Assembly (NCBI GenBank): GCA_027475525.1
Contig: JAMWFC010000077.1
Span: 992,001-1,056,000 of the forward strand
DNA: 64,000 nt
From: Macrolepiota albuminosa
Taxonomy: Eukaryota > Basidiomycota > Agaricomycetes > Agaricales > Agaricaceae
Reading direction: 5' to 3'
The notes beneath the pieces are model-generated. The model had not been told where the DNA came from. It did no database searches and was given only the letters and a program-made list of their open reading frames with translations. The first letter of the stretch is position 1, and every line of letters begins with the position of its first letter. The position numbers and the translations under genes are program-made. This document shows positions 9,758-20,800 of this stretch, piece after piece.

Positions 9758-10171
9758 TCAAGGCTCCGTGCCAGCCTCGCCTGCGCTGGGTTTCAGTTCA
9801 ACATAACATGCCGAGGACACATTAGAAGCCCTGTCACTGAACGGGGACACTACGATGTGAAGCTTTTGGAAGAACTCATAACGAGGGTCATTGCCAAGGG
9901 ATGTGAGAAGGTTCTTAACCAGACTGGAGGGAGTTTCGGTCGGGTCTGAGAATACGCAGCCGCGAACGACCAACTGGTGACCCTTGGGCAGATGCGCGAG
10001 GGTGAGAGCCGTTTCGTTGTCCGACTCCAGCTCTGATTCCGGTGTGGGCGCACGTGGACCGGATCTCGGCGTGCGCGGAGTGAAAGGCGGGATGGTTGAT
10101 TGATGAACCGGGGAATCAGGCGCATCCGGAGGGATGTCGCTAGCCGACATGGTTACTTCAGGGGTGGACAT
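9758..10171 (-). CDS. LINE-A ORF1, N-terminal segment (137 aa)
   Basis: This is the first open segment of LINE-A, starting at an ATG (MSTPEVTMSASDIPPD). It is rich in Pro, Ser and Thr for its first 55 residues, then has a more structured part (HLPKGHQLVVRGCVF). It stops at TGA (9758-9760), and the next codon continues in the same frame into the 1551-residue segment. So this is either a short leading ORF or, more likely, the N-terminus of one long ORF1-ORF2 protein cut by a nonsense change. No known domain is visible. The role expected from the family is RNA binding in the retrotransposition particle. Confidence 0.6.
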   Translation of the reverse strand: MSTPEVTMSASDIPPDAPDSPVHQSTIPPFTPRTPRSGPRAPTPESELESDNETALTLAHLPKGHQLVVRGCVFSDPTETPSSLVKNLLTSLGNDPRYEFFQKLHIVVSPFSDRASNVSSACYVELKPSAGEAGTEP

Positions 10172-10605
10172 CTAGGTAAAATAGTAACAAAGTAGCTAGA
10201 CAAAAGGAGTAAACAATCAGAAAGGTATCAATGTGACAAGATAAATGGGGAATAGGTTAACGTAGAGATGGGAGCGTGGAACTATTCGGACAAGATGAAT
10301 GGGGGAAAAGGCTAAAATCGGAGATGGGGGTACGGAGTTATTCAAATCAATTTAAGCGCCTAGGACCAAGAATGGATAAAAGGGGTCAAGATGAGGGATG
10401 GGAAGCGACACGATGAGATGGATATACGGAGAGGAAGAACGGAATAAAGACAGCAAAAAGACTATTGAGTATGACCAAAATTGTTAAGGGGGGCAAATAT
10501 CAACGCGGGGAACTATGGTGACAGCTGCTATACGAGATTGCAAGTAGAGCGAGAGGGGGGGATGAGGTGAGAGCGAATTTGGATGCTAGTGAAAAAAATT
10601 TTGGG
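10172..10605 (-). other. Probable 5' UTR/promoter of LINE-A
   Basis: No coding potential on either strand apart from chance frames. The sequence is purine-rich on the plus strand, with repeated GGAGATGGG/GATGGG-like words. It sits between the first ATG of LINE-A (10171) and a trinucleotide microsatellite. By position it would hold the internal promoter of the element; no core promoter motif is clear. Confidence 0.4.
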
Positions 10606-10608
10606 GTG

Positions 10609-10620
10609 GCGTGGTGGTGG

Positions 10621-10658
<38 letters not shown>

Positions 10659-10659
10659 G
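10609..10659. repeat. Trinucleotide microsatellite (GGT)n(TTG)n
   Basis: About four GGT units are followed by about 13 TTG units, uninterrupted. Reading it as AAC on the minus strand yields a poly-Asn run in a chance frame at 10500-10709, which is not a gene. It lies at the 5' boundary of LINE-A, so it may be the insertion target or the tail of an older element. Confidence 0.9.
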
Positions 10660-10739
10660 GAGTGATGCCATTTGTCAATACTTGCTGACAGCATGATGCC
10701 AACTGTCACCTGTCATTCCAGCTACTGCTAGCACTATTA

Positions 10740-11365
10740 CTGATTAGATCTATTACTTGCCATGCATGGCCATCGGATATGGCTTAAAGTGGATAAATTG
10801 TGTGCACTAAGTTTGGAGCATGTGCAGCAAGGTATCCAGAGCTGGTGCTGAGCCTGCCATTGATGTATCTAGCCTGTGTGGGTCCTATCAATGCTTCTTT
10901 TATTTCTATGCACATCACCTGCTCTGATATAGGCACTGCTAACCTGTATTAGAAGCATGTCTAGAAACTCCATGGATTGTCAGATACCTACATCTTGGGC
11001 CATGAACCTCAGTTTGTGGCAGAGTTTACCAAAGAACTGTATTGCCTTCTCTATGTAAAGCTCTACACTTCCACTGCCTACAATCCTCAGTCTATTGGTC
11101 AGACTAAGCATGTCAACCAAGAGCTAAAACAGTTCCTCCAACTCTTCTGCAATGAAAGACAGGATGACTAGGATGACCTACTATCAGAGGCAAAATTTCA
11201 ATACAATAACCATATACATGCTGTTACTCAGATATCTCCTTTCTTCCACACACCCTCAGATAGGATTTGAACCTCACAATTGACTCTCAGAGAATGAAGC
11301 TGTCAATGAGTTTATAATCAGATGAAGGCAGCCCAAGAAGAAGCCAAGGCAAAGAATAACATGGC
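10740..11365 (+). pseudogene. Gypsy integrase remnant
   Basis: Decayed copy of the same gypsy family as 47150-48945. Bases 10880-11170 encode the integrase core fragments GLSDTYILGH-like, PQFVAEFTKELYCLLYVKL and STAYNPQSIGQTKHVNQELKQF, the last corresponding to the STAYHPQTDGQTE motif of Ty3 integrases. The catalytic Glu of that motif is replaced by Lys (QTKH). Stops and frameshifts are frequent. It leads into a gypsy LTR at 11366. Confidence 0.8.
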
Positions 11366-11628
11366 TGTCAAGAGACTCCTTATTTTTCATTCTTCTTTTA
11401 TTCATTTTCTTATTTCTTCTGTCATTCTTTCACTTTACTGCTTCTACTCTTTCAATATTATTTGGTAGTACTACTTTCAGCCTTTGAGATGCTCTGGTTC
11501 TTTAGCTATCATTCAGACAAGTGTAGCCTCTTCAACACTGCATACAGGCTGCTTACATAAGCCAGAGTTTGCCTCTTGTTTGTGCAATTGTTTGTTTAGA
11601 CAATTTTCAAGTTTTTTAAAGGTTTGTT
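11366..11628 (+). repeat. Gypsy LTR, 5' part
   Basis: Starts TGTCAAGAGACTCC and matches the first half of the gypsy LTR at 48946-49523 (shared TACTTTCAGCCTTTGAG and GCATACAGGCTGCTTACAT). The match stops near 11625, where another LTR begins, so this LTR is truncated by that later insertion or rearrangement. Confidence 0.75.
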
Positions 11629-11664
11629 TGTTGGATGTCATAAGGGCCACCTCAAACACTCAAT
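11629..11664 (+). repeat. Left piece of a small LTR split by LINE-B
   Basis: It starts TGTTGGATGTCATAAGGG, a plausible LTR 5' end. Its continuation resumes after LINE-B at 17112 and runs to about 17280. The last 11 bases are the target duplication of LINE-B. Confidence 0.5.
11654..11664 (+). repeat. Left target-site duplication of LINE-B
   Basis: AAACACTCAAT here is repeated at 17109-17119 directly at the end of the poly(A) tail. An 11-base direct repeat flanking a poly(A)-ended element is the expected product of target-primed reverse transcription. Confidence 0.8.
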
Positions 11665-11691
11665 ACACATCAATGGCTTGAGCTTCCCGAT

Positions 11692-12861
11692 GACCAGGGG
11701 GAGTGTGGAGTCAGCCACTGCTCCTACCCCAACAACTGGCTATCAGGAGTATGGAGGTAGACCCTCAAATCAAGGGGTCAACTTGATCAATGACAGAACA
11801 AGATCTGACAATCTTGCAGTAAGCTCCATACAGCACCCACTCAGAATTAGGATTCCAGCCAGAACTAGGCCTCTGAGTAGGATTGATGACAGATCATATA
11901 AAAACATGACTTCTCCAGTCATAAGCTCACCAGATCAAGCTGACCAGGAGAACCTTGAGGACTTTTTTGCAGAGTCACCAATCATAACACAACAATTAAG
12001 TGGAGAAGACAGTGTTGCACAAAGCTCAAGTGAGCATGGCTCAAGAAAGAATACAAAAGCAGCTATCCAAATTGCTTCATTGAATATCTGAGGATATAGA
12101 TCAGCAGGAGCCCCACTCTCAGAGACAAAGTGGCATCACATTAACCAAGTAATGAGGGACAAGAAAATTGCTATACTGCTCATACAAGAATCCCATTTAA
12201 CAGAAGAGAGAAAAGAGCATATAGAAACCCTGTTCAGAAAAGATTGAAGATCTTCCACACGATGGATCTGATCCACCCCTCAGGCAAAGGAAGAGTAGCG
12301 GTTGTTCTGAACCGTGACTTAACAAACACTAACAGAGTTAAAATAAAAGAGATTGTACCTGGAAGAGCTCTACTGCTTTCAACAATTTGGCACAAGGAAG
12401 AAAAACTGAGAATCCTGGCAATATATGCCCTGAATGTGACTCAGGGTGATGGAAGCATAAATGGGAAATTCTGGACAGATTTGGAAGGTTTCTTCAGACG
12501 TAATCCTTACATTAAGGTAGACCTAATAGCAGGGGATATAAATGTAGTGGAGGATGCTATTGATCATCTCCCAATGAGAGAAGATCCAACTGAGGCCCTC
12601 AATGCTTTGGACGATCTGAAAAAGCAATTAGGAATTCTAGATGGCTGGAGAGATACTTTTCCTAACAGTAGATCCTATACATACATGCAAGAAGCTTTGG
12701 TATCAATGTCTAGACTCAACAGAATTTATGTATCCCCTAAAATTTTAGACACAGCGAGAGAATGGAAAATAGATCTATTGGGAATACCAGGTACAGACCA
12801 CTTTATGGTTTCAGTTAAAATTGCACATGGAGATACCCCTCAGTTAGGAAAAGGCCAATAG
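11692..12861 (+). pseudogene. LINE-B endonuclease region
   Basis: The apurinic-type endonuclease begins IQIASLNI, followed by a TGA where the family has Arg (LNIRGYRS), a CGA-to-TGA change. Motifs visible are LLIQESHLT (catalytic Glu), AGDINVVEDA, SRLNRIYVS and PGTDHFMVS (catalytic Asp-His). In SRLNRIY the usual SRLDRIY aspartate is Asn (GAC to AAC after a C, a CpG-type change). A one-base shift near 12240 separates the two halves. The 140 codons before the endonuclease are Ser/Thr-rich with no domain. Inactive. Confidence 0.85.
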
Positions 12862-12864
12862 TCC

Positions 12865-14895
12865 ATGAAAGAACACATAATTAAGGACAAAAGATTCAGA
12901 TCCTTTATGAACAAAGAAGGTTGTAAAGCCTTAGAAGCAATGAAAAATGTGGCCAGGACTAGGGATCAAAACCCCCAAAACATCTACCTCGCATGGAAAG
13001 ATTCAGTGCTTAAGATGGCTAAACTGAGGGACAAGATCATAGTTCCAAAACACAATAGGGACATGAAGAAACTAGAAGCAAATTTAAGTAAGATAAACAA
13101 TGACCTGGTTATGAGCAATCAAGAAAGGCAAGAAAAAACAGGAGTCATCTTATCCCAAATGCATGCCTTAACAAAAAGGAATCACTTAGATAAAAGAGAT
13201 AAAATTGCCGTGAAGAACAGGCTCGAAGGAGAGACAATGTGTAAATACTGAATGTGCTCTGGAAAACTAGCAAAACCAAGAGACTTGATCTGTGCACTGA
13301 GAAAAGAAGTCAGCGAGGAGCAACAGAGTTCGGAAGTGCAATATAAAAAGTGTTCAAAAAAGATGGCAAGCCTTGTCAGAGACTATCACGACAAGTTGCA
13401 AAACCAATTCCAAGAGGTATCAGCCGAACTCAGAGAAGAAAAAATCATTAAAGTCCTAAGCAACATAAAAGTACGAACCAACTTGCAACAAAAAGATAAA
13501 CTGGGGGCATCCATATTCAGGGCGGAAATCTCCAAGGCCCTAAAGAAATCAAAAAACAGCTCAGCGCCAGGTTTAGATGGCATCCCATATGAGTTTTGGA
13601 AGTCTTTGAATAACCAATTTGTGAATGATTCTAGGTTGAATGCCAGGGAGGGTTCCCAGAGGCCGTCTTTTGATGTGCTGGAACTTCTGAATAGAGTGTT
13701 TATTGATATTCAGGAGTATGGTCTGATAGAAAACTCTCCCTTTGCAGAAAGGTGGATGTGCCCGTTGTATAAGAAGAATGATAAAACAGACATTGCCAAT
13801 TACAGACCTATAACCTGCCTGAACACAGACTACAAACTATTCACAAAAATCCTTGCAGAAAGGCTTGCTGACGTTATAACTGATCTAGTTCATACAAGCC
13901 AAGCAGGCTTCATCCTGGGAAGGAGTATCACTGATCAGACTAAACTTATAAGGATGATGATACATTATGCGGAAGCAACGGAACAAAATGAAATGATTGT
14001 GGCACTTAACCAAGAGAAGACGTATGATAAAATTGATCATGAATATCTATGGAGAATGCTAGAAACCTTTGGCATCCCGCTCAGCCTCATCAATACTATA
14101 AAGACTTTGTATCAAGGAGCAGAGACCAGAATCATGATTAATAGTTTCTTCAGCTCCCCATGGCAGGTTACAAGGGGGGTGAGACAAGACAATCCCCTCT
14201 CTTGTTTGCTGTTTGATCTGGCAATAGAACCACTTGCAGCATCCCTTCACGAGTCTGAAATAAAGGGCTTTAGAATTCCAGAGCACAGTGAAAAATTAAT
14301 AGAAACTTTATTTGCTGATGATACCACCACCTTTCTATCTGTAGAAGATGACCTGGAATCTCTAGAAGAGATACTGAATGACTGGTGTATTGCCTTGTGG
14401 GCAAAGTTCAATACATCTAAAACTGAGATCATACCACTAGGGACAAAGGCCTTCAGAATAGATTTAGTAAATAATAGGAGGCTAAGGCCAGATAGCAGGC
14501 AAATACCGGAAAGTATCCACATAACAGAGGATGGGGACATAATACGTATACTTGGTGCCTGGTTTGGCAACGAAATCGATATAAGTGTGCCTTGGTCTAA
14601 TACAGTGGAAAAGATTGACAAGGCACTGAACACATGTAAAAGTTGCCACCCTTCAATGGAAGGGAGAAAGCTAATCACACAAATGGTAGTGGCTGGCATG
14701 TCACAATACCTCACACAAGTACAAGGCATGCCAAAACATGTGGAGAAGCTACTCACCAAACGTGTTAACTCCTTCATGTGGGCAGGAAAAAGTCCCCTCA
14801 TAAATGAGCAGACCCTCTTCAAGAAGATTGAGGAAGGAGGAAGAGCCCTGGTTGACATTAGAACAAGAAACAAGCTATCAACATTATGTGGCTAA
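12865..14895 (+). pseudogene. LINE-B reverse transcriptase region
   Basis: Two in-frame open segments, 12865-13251 and 13252-14895, are split by one TGA. RT motifs in order are SSAPGLDGIPYEFWK, NYRPITCLNTDYKLFTKIL, QAGFILGRS, VALNQEKTYDKIDHEYL (motif A), GVRQDNPLSCLLFDLAIEP (motif B) and LFADDTTTF (motif C). Motif A normally reads LDQEKAYDK; the first catalytic Asp is Asn here, and motif B GDPLS is DNPLS. These changes alone would abolish activity. The segment just before the RT is a helical linker with Lys/Arg. The frame shifts near 14875 into the C-terminal segment. Confidence 0.9.
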
Positions 14896-16922
14896 AGTCA
14901 TACCTTAATTTTGGTCTCTTTAGACTGCTATGGGCACTAGTAACAGACACTCTAATGGCAATGAATTCACCATCATCAGAAATGAAGGTTGACAAGCAAA
15001 TCAAATTAAGCCCTTTCCTCCAATCATGGAAATCCAAATCATCGAGAAAGGGTGAGATATGCCCTGACATAACAAGCCTGTTCAAGACAGCTAGAGATTT
15101 CAATGTGAGACTGGAAAACATAGAGGTTGAAAAGGACATAAGCATGAACATGCCAATGTGGTACCATATCAAAGCAAATAAAAAGATCAGAAGGATGAAC
15201 TCAGGCAGGATTGCAGAATGTCTCAAGACAAAACACTCAATATGACTAGTGAGAGATGCACTTCTCCTAGCATCGGCCATAAACAACCCCTTGCATGAGG
15301 ATTCAACAGAGTGTGAGTGCCAGGACTGCAACAAGATTGAAGAAGAATCAGGATGTGCACATCCAAACCTGTGCACCAAAAGGGCTGGCTCAATGCTTGA
15401 CACCCTCTCGGAAAAGTGGGATCCAAGAAAGAACATTGACAAGGACCAACCAGATGTTGAGGAAGGAGGGGAGACCCCAGAGGGGGCCCTAAAGGATTTC
15501 AACCCGAACCTCACAACCAAAGAGTACATCGCTGACGCTTTTAGAATTTTCACATCTGGGGCAAAATGTAATAAACTTTACCCACGTACCCAAATGTCTA
15601 CCTAGCAAGACCAGCTGAGGGCCTCAATCTATGGGAAGCACCGCACTGAACTGGAAAGAAATGCCCAAGACAGGGACTACACACTAAATCTTGCCAGAGC
15701 TGGGGTAATTTTTGAGGGTAACAAAGAGCTTGGCAAAGACACAAAGTAGATAAACATAGGCCGCAATACAAAGGTCTCCACATCCCTGCTAGCCATAGTA
15801 CTCACCTCAATAAAATGTGGCATAAATACACCCTTGAGAATTAATATAAGGTCTAGTATGGTCCTTGACTTGCTTACAAAGAATCTGTCCAAAATGGAAA
15901 ATGATGGATTCTATGGTATACAGAATGCCGGTCTCCTGCAAATTTTAGTTGGACAGCTAAGGATGCACAGAGCCAGAGTCACTCTCTACGATGTGAAAGA
16001 TGAGCCGGTATCCCATCAAGAAACCAGAGCCAAGGCCCTTGCCACCAATGCTCTAAATGGAGTAAATATCATGACCCTTCCCCCCATCCCAGAGGAACTC
16101 CACCTGACTGGTGCATGCCTATCCAATATGACTCAGGCACTGGCATACAAATCAATCAAGGACCTGATGGAGAAATCGGAAAGACCTAGAACTCAGAAGA
16201 TGTTGGAAGATATTAAGTCTTTCATTCAGAAGTCAACTGGGAAACTGCCAGAGGCAAAGACCATTTGGAAGGGAATCAGAAACAAAGACTTTTTGAAGCA
16301 AGTTAAGATTTTCCTATGGAAGCTGACCCATGATGCATATAAAGTGGGCCACCATTGGGACCGGCCAACAATGAAGCAGGAACTTAAAGCACGTGCAATA
16401 TGCACACATGATAATAGCATCGACTCAATGGACCACATACTGACAAAGTGCGTGAGCCCAGGGCAAGAAATAATATGGGAATTGGCGAGCGACCTTTGGG
16501 CGAGAAAAACAGGGGAACCCCTTGAGCCCCAAAGTCATGCAACCATCATTGGAAGTACGATTAGAAAGGTAGAATCCACAGACTCAATCCGCTCAGCAGG
16601 TCTATCCAGACTTCTAAGAATACTGGTGGTAGAGTCAGCCTACATGATATGGGTAATGAGATGTGAAAGGGTGATAAGCAAGGATGACATGCCTTTTGAC
16701 CCCAGTGAGGTCTCCAGCAGATGGCTCCGACAAATGAAGAATAGGGCAGCTTTTGATAGAAAGGCCGCAGTTCTCAGATCCAAGAAAAAAGTGCTGATCA
16801 AGGCCATTATTAAAGAGATGTGGATAGGAACTGGGCTTGAGGGTGACCCCTCACACATCCTCGAGGGTATACAGAGCGGGGTTTTAGTGGGTAGTGGGTT
16901 CAGCGATGCAGGAGTGGGTTAA
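14896..16922 (+). pseudogene. LINE-B C-terminal domain with RT zinc finger
   Basis: One frame runs through 14886-16922 with stops at 15243, 15603 and near 15745. The end carries the zinc-binding module common at the C-terminus of LINE reverse transcriptases: VKIFLWKLTHDAYKVG (about 16300-16350) followed by RAICTHDNSIDSMDHILTKC, a C-x-H...H-x4-C arrangement. Beyond the stop at 16920-16922 is the 3' UTR. Confidence 0.8.
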
Positions 16923-17086
16923 CCACCTGGCTGGGCTTGTAGCCCCACACGTGTGTGTAAAAGGCATTTTCTCATGGACTTAGATAGCTGACCGTAAATG
17001 GAACCTGGTTGTAATCCCGGGTGTTCAGCGCAGCAGGTGGGAAGATGACGACTATGGTGTTGTCCTCCCACTAGAAACGCTACTCC

Positions 17087-17111
17087 AAAAAAAAAAAAAA
17101 AAAAAAAAAAA
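17087..17111 (+). repeat. Poly(A) tail of LINE-B
   Basis: Twenty-five consecutive A, directly followed by the duplicated target sequence. It fixes the 3' end and plus-strand orientation of LINE-B. Confidence 0.95.
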
Positions 17112-17280
17112 CACTCAATGCAATATCACACATCCATTGTCTGGCGACCACTGCTTTGTCTCATACAAAGACAATATGTTTCCATTGTCACACCATACAC
17201 ATATATAAACCTACAATCAATCAACACCCTCAGTTGATTACACAAAACTGAGGGTGAGTACTTACATATATTTACAACAA
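17112..17280 (+). repeat. Right piece of the LTR split by LINE-B
   Basis: It continues the LTR-like sequence begun at 11629. It contains the inverted repeat CCCTCAGTT...AAACTGAGGG near 17227-17255, also seen in the copia LTRs at 1714-2034 and 46226-46504, so it is probably a copia-type LTR. The 3' end is approximate. Confidence 0.5.
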
Positions 17281-17867
17281 ACATAACTTACTTACTGTCC
17301 AAGTAGATTAAACTGATATTTGATCTATTTAAATCTACTTAGTCTTGGTCTAATTTCTAATATGGTTGTCCTTATCCTACATGAAGTCTGAGTGAGCTTC
17401 AACATATGTGCTATGAGCTTTTTGATGCCTTGGAGAAGTGGAGAGTTTTGGAAGTTGGAATTAGTTTGAAAGGGAGTTTTGAACAGAGTTCTTCCCCTTG
17501 GACCCTGCTAAGGTGGCATAGGTTCTGCAGGGAGGGTTTTCAGTTGAGCAATAGATATATGGGAGTATCACTTCAAACTCAAGCTGTCTCAAGTTGCCAT
17601 GTTACTCCTCATCTTGTTTGAACTGCAGAGGAACTGATCTCAGGAATACACAGATAGATGTGCAGTGCAAACACAGATGGTGAGGCTAACTGTGTTACTA
17701 CAATGCATTTTTGTAGAGTCACAACATTTGTGCACCTCAAAGAACTGGATGAACGTCTCAAAATCGATCTCTAAACAACAGCAAGAAAAGCAAAATCATT
17801 ATCTCAAGAAACTAAACAAATCAAAGAAGCACTAGAAACAAAAAAAAAAAGGACAGTCCATGAACTC
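17281..17867. other. Non-coding or unrecognised TE-derived stretch
   Basis: It contains a chance frame at 17406-17621 with no recognisable domain. The base composition resembles decayed LTR-element DNA. It ends in an A-rich tract (about 17838-17850) just downstream of the stop of the kinase-like gene, where the polyadenylation region of that gene would be expected on the minus strand. Confidence 0.3.
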
Positions 17868-20800
17868 TCAAGGTTGGGGAAGAAACATCCTATCGAACTT
17901 GTGATAATCTTCATCCAATAGGATAGATCCAACGACGGGATTGCACCAGCAGTACTTAATTCCAAATTTGTCTCCGAACGAGTCTTGAGGTCTCCAGATC
18001 CGGCGTTTAAACGTTCTCTCATCTATCGTGTCCAAATATTTGAGAACTTCAGAGAGAGACGGTCGATCTCTGGGGTCAATATTCGTCATTGCCTTACCCA
18101 GAATGATGAATGGTTCCAATCCCTCTGGATTGTATTCCTAGAGCAAAAAAAAAGTTGAAACATCTGCGGGAATCAGAAAATAACGAGCCTACGTCGATAA
18201 GCTTCAGGATGGCATTTCCGAGTTGGTAAACATCAACTTTAAATGGATTGTAAGGGCCGGACTTCTTAAATTCCGGCGCTGTTCTATCTTGGCCAGCTCT
18301 TGACATCTCCTTCAAATCCAAGTTCCTCGCTTCTGGATGATATCGACGTGATATGTCGAAATCGATATAGTAATATTGAATGGGTCTTACGGACCACCGT
18401 TGGCGCCACTTGAAGCTTCGGGAAAACCCATCGTGAGTGTCAGGTGCAGCAAAGTGAGTCCCTCGAGGAATGATATTGGAAGCATCCATCATAAGATTGA
18501 ACCAACAAGGATCTCTGTCAACGGTCTGAGTCAAATGGAAGAAAGTAGATAAGACCACTACCTATGAGATACACCATGTTCATGCATGAATTCTAAACCC
18601 TGTCAAATTTTCTGTTGAGAGTATATGCGTCAGTGCCCCCACAGTATTAACCACGTGACTTAGCCCGATTATTTCATCCTGGATGTTCTTACGTTTTCTT
18701 TACTCTTAAACGTGAACATCCAGGTACGTAGTATAATCATTTTTATCGTAGTATAATCATTCTAATAAACTTACTCTTAAACGTGAACATCCAGAGCTCA
18801 AAGTATCTCTTCCGTGTATTCAGTCTGTGAACCTCTGCAATACAAGTGCAACAGGTTATGGGCCCCGGCCCACAGATTCTTTCACTGAAGATCGATTACA
18901 TCCTTGCTTAAGTCTGTCTCAAGAGTCACTCTTTTTCATCACATCATTCACATAAATATTCTTCCGATATCATCGCGAAATGGACGAGATCACTATCAAT
19001 TCCCGATCACCAATGTCTAAGCTCGGCACCATTAAATACACCGAATGGGAAAAATCTATGTATGGGCGACTCATGTCAGTTGGCGGAGCCCGTATAGTTA
19101 CCGGAGGAGAATCGCCCCCACTCCTCGAACCAAACAACCCCACATCTTACGCAGCGTGGAGTTCGTACCATCTCAGAAGCGACAGAGCAGCTGGAGAGAT
19201 ATACCAATGGCTCGATGAAGGGAATAAAATTCACGTAGATGCTATACGCGACAAGCCAAAGGAGATGTGGGATAAGCTTAAGACGATCCATTCGAAGTCA
19301 GCCCCGAACGCACGTTTCAATTCTCTAAGCGACCTTTTCAGCATCAGGAAAAGAGACGATGAATCATTGACAGATCTCTGTACACGTATTGAGGGTGCGA
19401 TGCAGCGCATTCGAATGCTTCGACCATTGCCCATCGTCGGTCCAGACGGAGTCACAACTCAGACATATACGATCGAGACTCTTGATGACGAACTATCGAT
19501 TATGGCCATGTTGCGGGCGTTGCCTCGAGAAGAATATGGCTCCTTCATTTCATCTGTCCTAATGTTGAATCGACTTACTAAGGAAGCCGTACTTGAGGCT
19601 TTCCGAACAGAAGAAACGCAACGACGTGGGGCAGAAGAAGAAGCAACTGCCACCGCAGCAGCTGTAGCAGCTGCAGCAGCACGGACTATTACGTGCTATC
19701 TTTGTGACGGAACGCATAAAGTACAAGAATGCCCAAATTTACAGACAGCACGCACGCAAATCAAGAAAGATAATAATAGTTCAAAGTCGAAGAAATCTCG
19801 ATCACGCAAAGGAAAGCAGGAGGCAAAGGAGGCAAAAACTGAACCAGCCAAAGTAGAGGCGGGATGTGACGGCCCTGCAGTAAAGGCCGAGGCAGCAGTT
19901 TGTCGATCAGCACTCCTCACCATGTCATCACCTGACGTCCGCTGGAACACAGACTCAGGCGCCACGTCCCATATGACACCACATCGCGAGTGGTTTATAC
20001 CCGAATCATTCATTTCTTGGCGAGTTCCAATACATGTAGCAAATGGGACAGTGATTCATTCCGAGGGGAGAGGTTCGATCAGATTCAGACCACGAGACAG
20101 GGATCAGGATAACAAACCGCTGAACGACGTTGTTATTTTCAATGTCCTTTTCGTACCTGAGCTAGCGAACAATCTACTTTCGATCACAACTCTTGCAGTA
20201 CATCGGGGATTCACCATCACATTCAACAGTCGGAAAGTTCAATTTAATATAGACAACGAAACAGTGATGATGGCAACTATTGATCAATCACTCACATCTT
20301 ACCTTGATGGTGATACGATGGTCCCTGCTCTACCCGGCATCAATGGAACTGCTCATGCCGCTTTCGTAACGTCAACTCATATCGATAAACATCTTCTCCA
20401 CAGAAGGATGTGCCACCTTGGGAGTGATCGTCTCGACACCCTAATTAAGCACAACCTAAGTGAGGATTTGATAACGGTATCAGGGAATTCAATGCCAAAC
20501 ATCTGTAAGCCGTGTTTGGAAGGAAAACAACATAGAGCTTCTTTTCCCCACACCGCAGACAGGGCAACGGAAGTCTTGGGACGCGTTTTCAGCGACGTTC
20601 ATGGTCCTATGCAGCGTGGTGCTCACGAAACTAATCGAAGGTGGTGGGCAACATTTGTTGACGACTGTACGCGATGGATGGAGGCATACGATATGTTCAG
20701 GAAAAGTGACACATTCGAAGCTTTTAAACTTTTCAAGGCACAGATCGAACGTCAGTCTGGCAAGACTTTAAAGTGCCTACATCATGATAAAGGCGGCGAA

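Larger units (their letters stand above)
3120..10605 (-). mobile_element. LINE-A: non-LTR retrotransposon, nearly full length
   Basis: A non-LTR retrotransposon read on the minus strand. It has an N-terminal ORF1-like region with a coiled coil, an apurinic-type endonuclease, a reverse transcriptase, an RNase H and a C-terminal zinc knuckle. This is the domain order of the fungal Tad-type clades with RNase H. The whole coding region lies in one frame from 10171 to about 4010, broken by one TGA (9758-9760) and one TAG (5102-5104), then by a single-base frameshift near 4007 inside RNase H. The 3' UTR is only about 25-30 bases and I see no poly(A) tail. The 5' UTR appears to run from 10172 to about 10605, next to a (GGT)n(TTG)n tract. 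Target-site duplications were not found, so both ends are approximate. CG dinucleotides are common here, unlike the surrounding elements, so it is relatively young. Confidence 0.85.
11665..17111 (+). mobile_element. LINE-B: decayed non-LTR retrotransposon with poly(A) tail
   Basis: Second, unrelated non-LTR element on the plus strand. The order is a short N-terminal region, an endonuclease (12065-12861), a reverse transcriptase (12865-14895), a zinc-finger C-terminus (to 16922), a ~160-base 3' UTR and a run of 25 A (17087-17111). No ORF1 is visible, so it is probably 5' truncated. Coding frames are interrupted by single in-frame stops (12089-12091 TGA, 12859-12861 TAG, 13249-13251 TGA, 15243-15245 TGA) and by frameshifts near 12240 and 14875. 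It inserted into an LTR-like sequence, making an 11-base duplication. Confidence 0.9.

Noticed and set aside
10500..10709. Small minus-strand protein with a run of 13 Asn
   Set aside because: It is the translation of the (TTG)n microsatellite, with no flanking conserved sequence.
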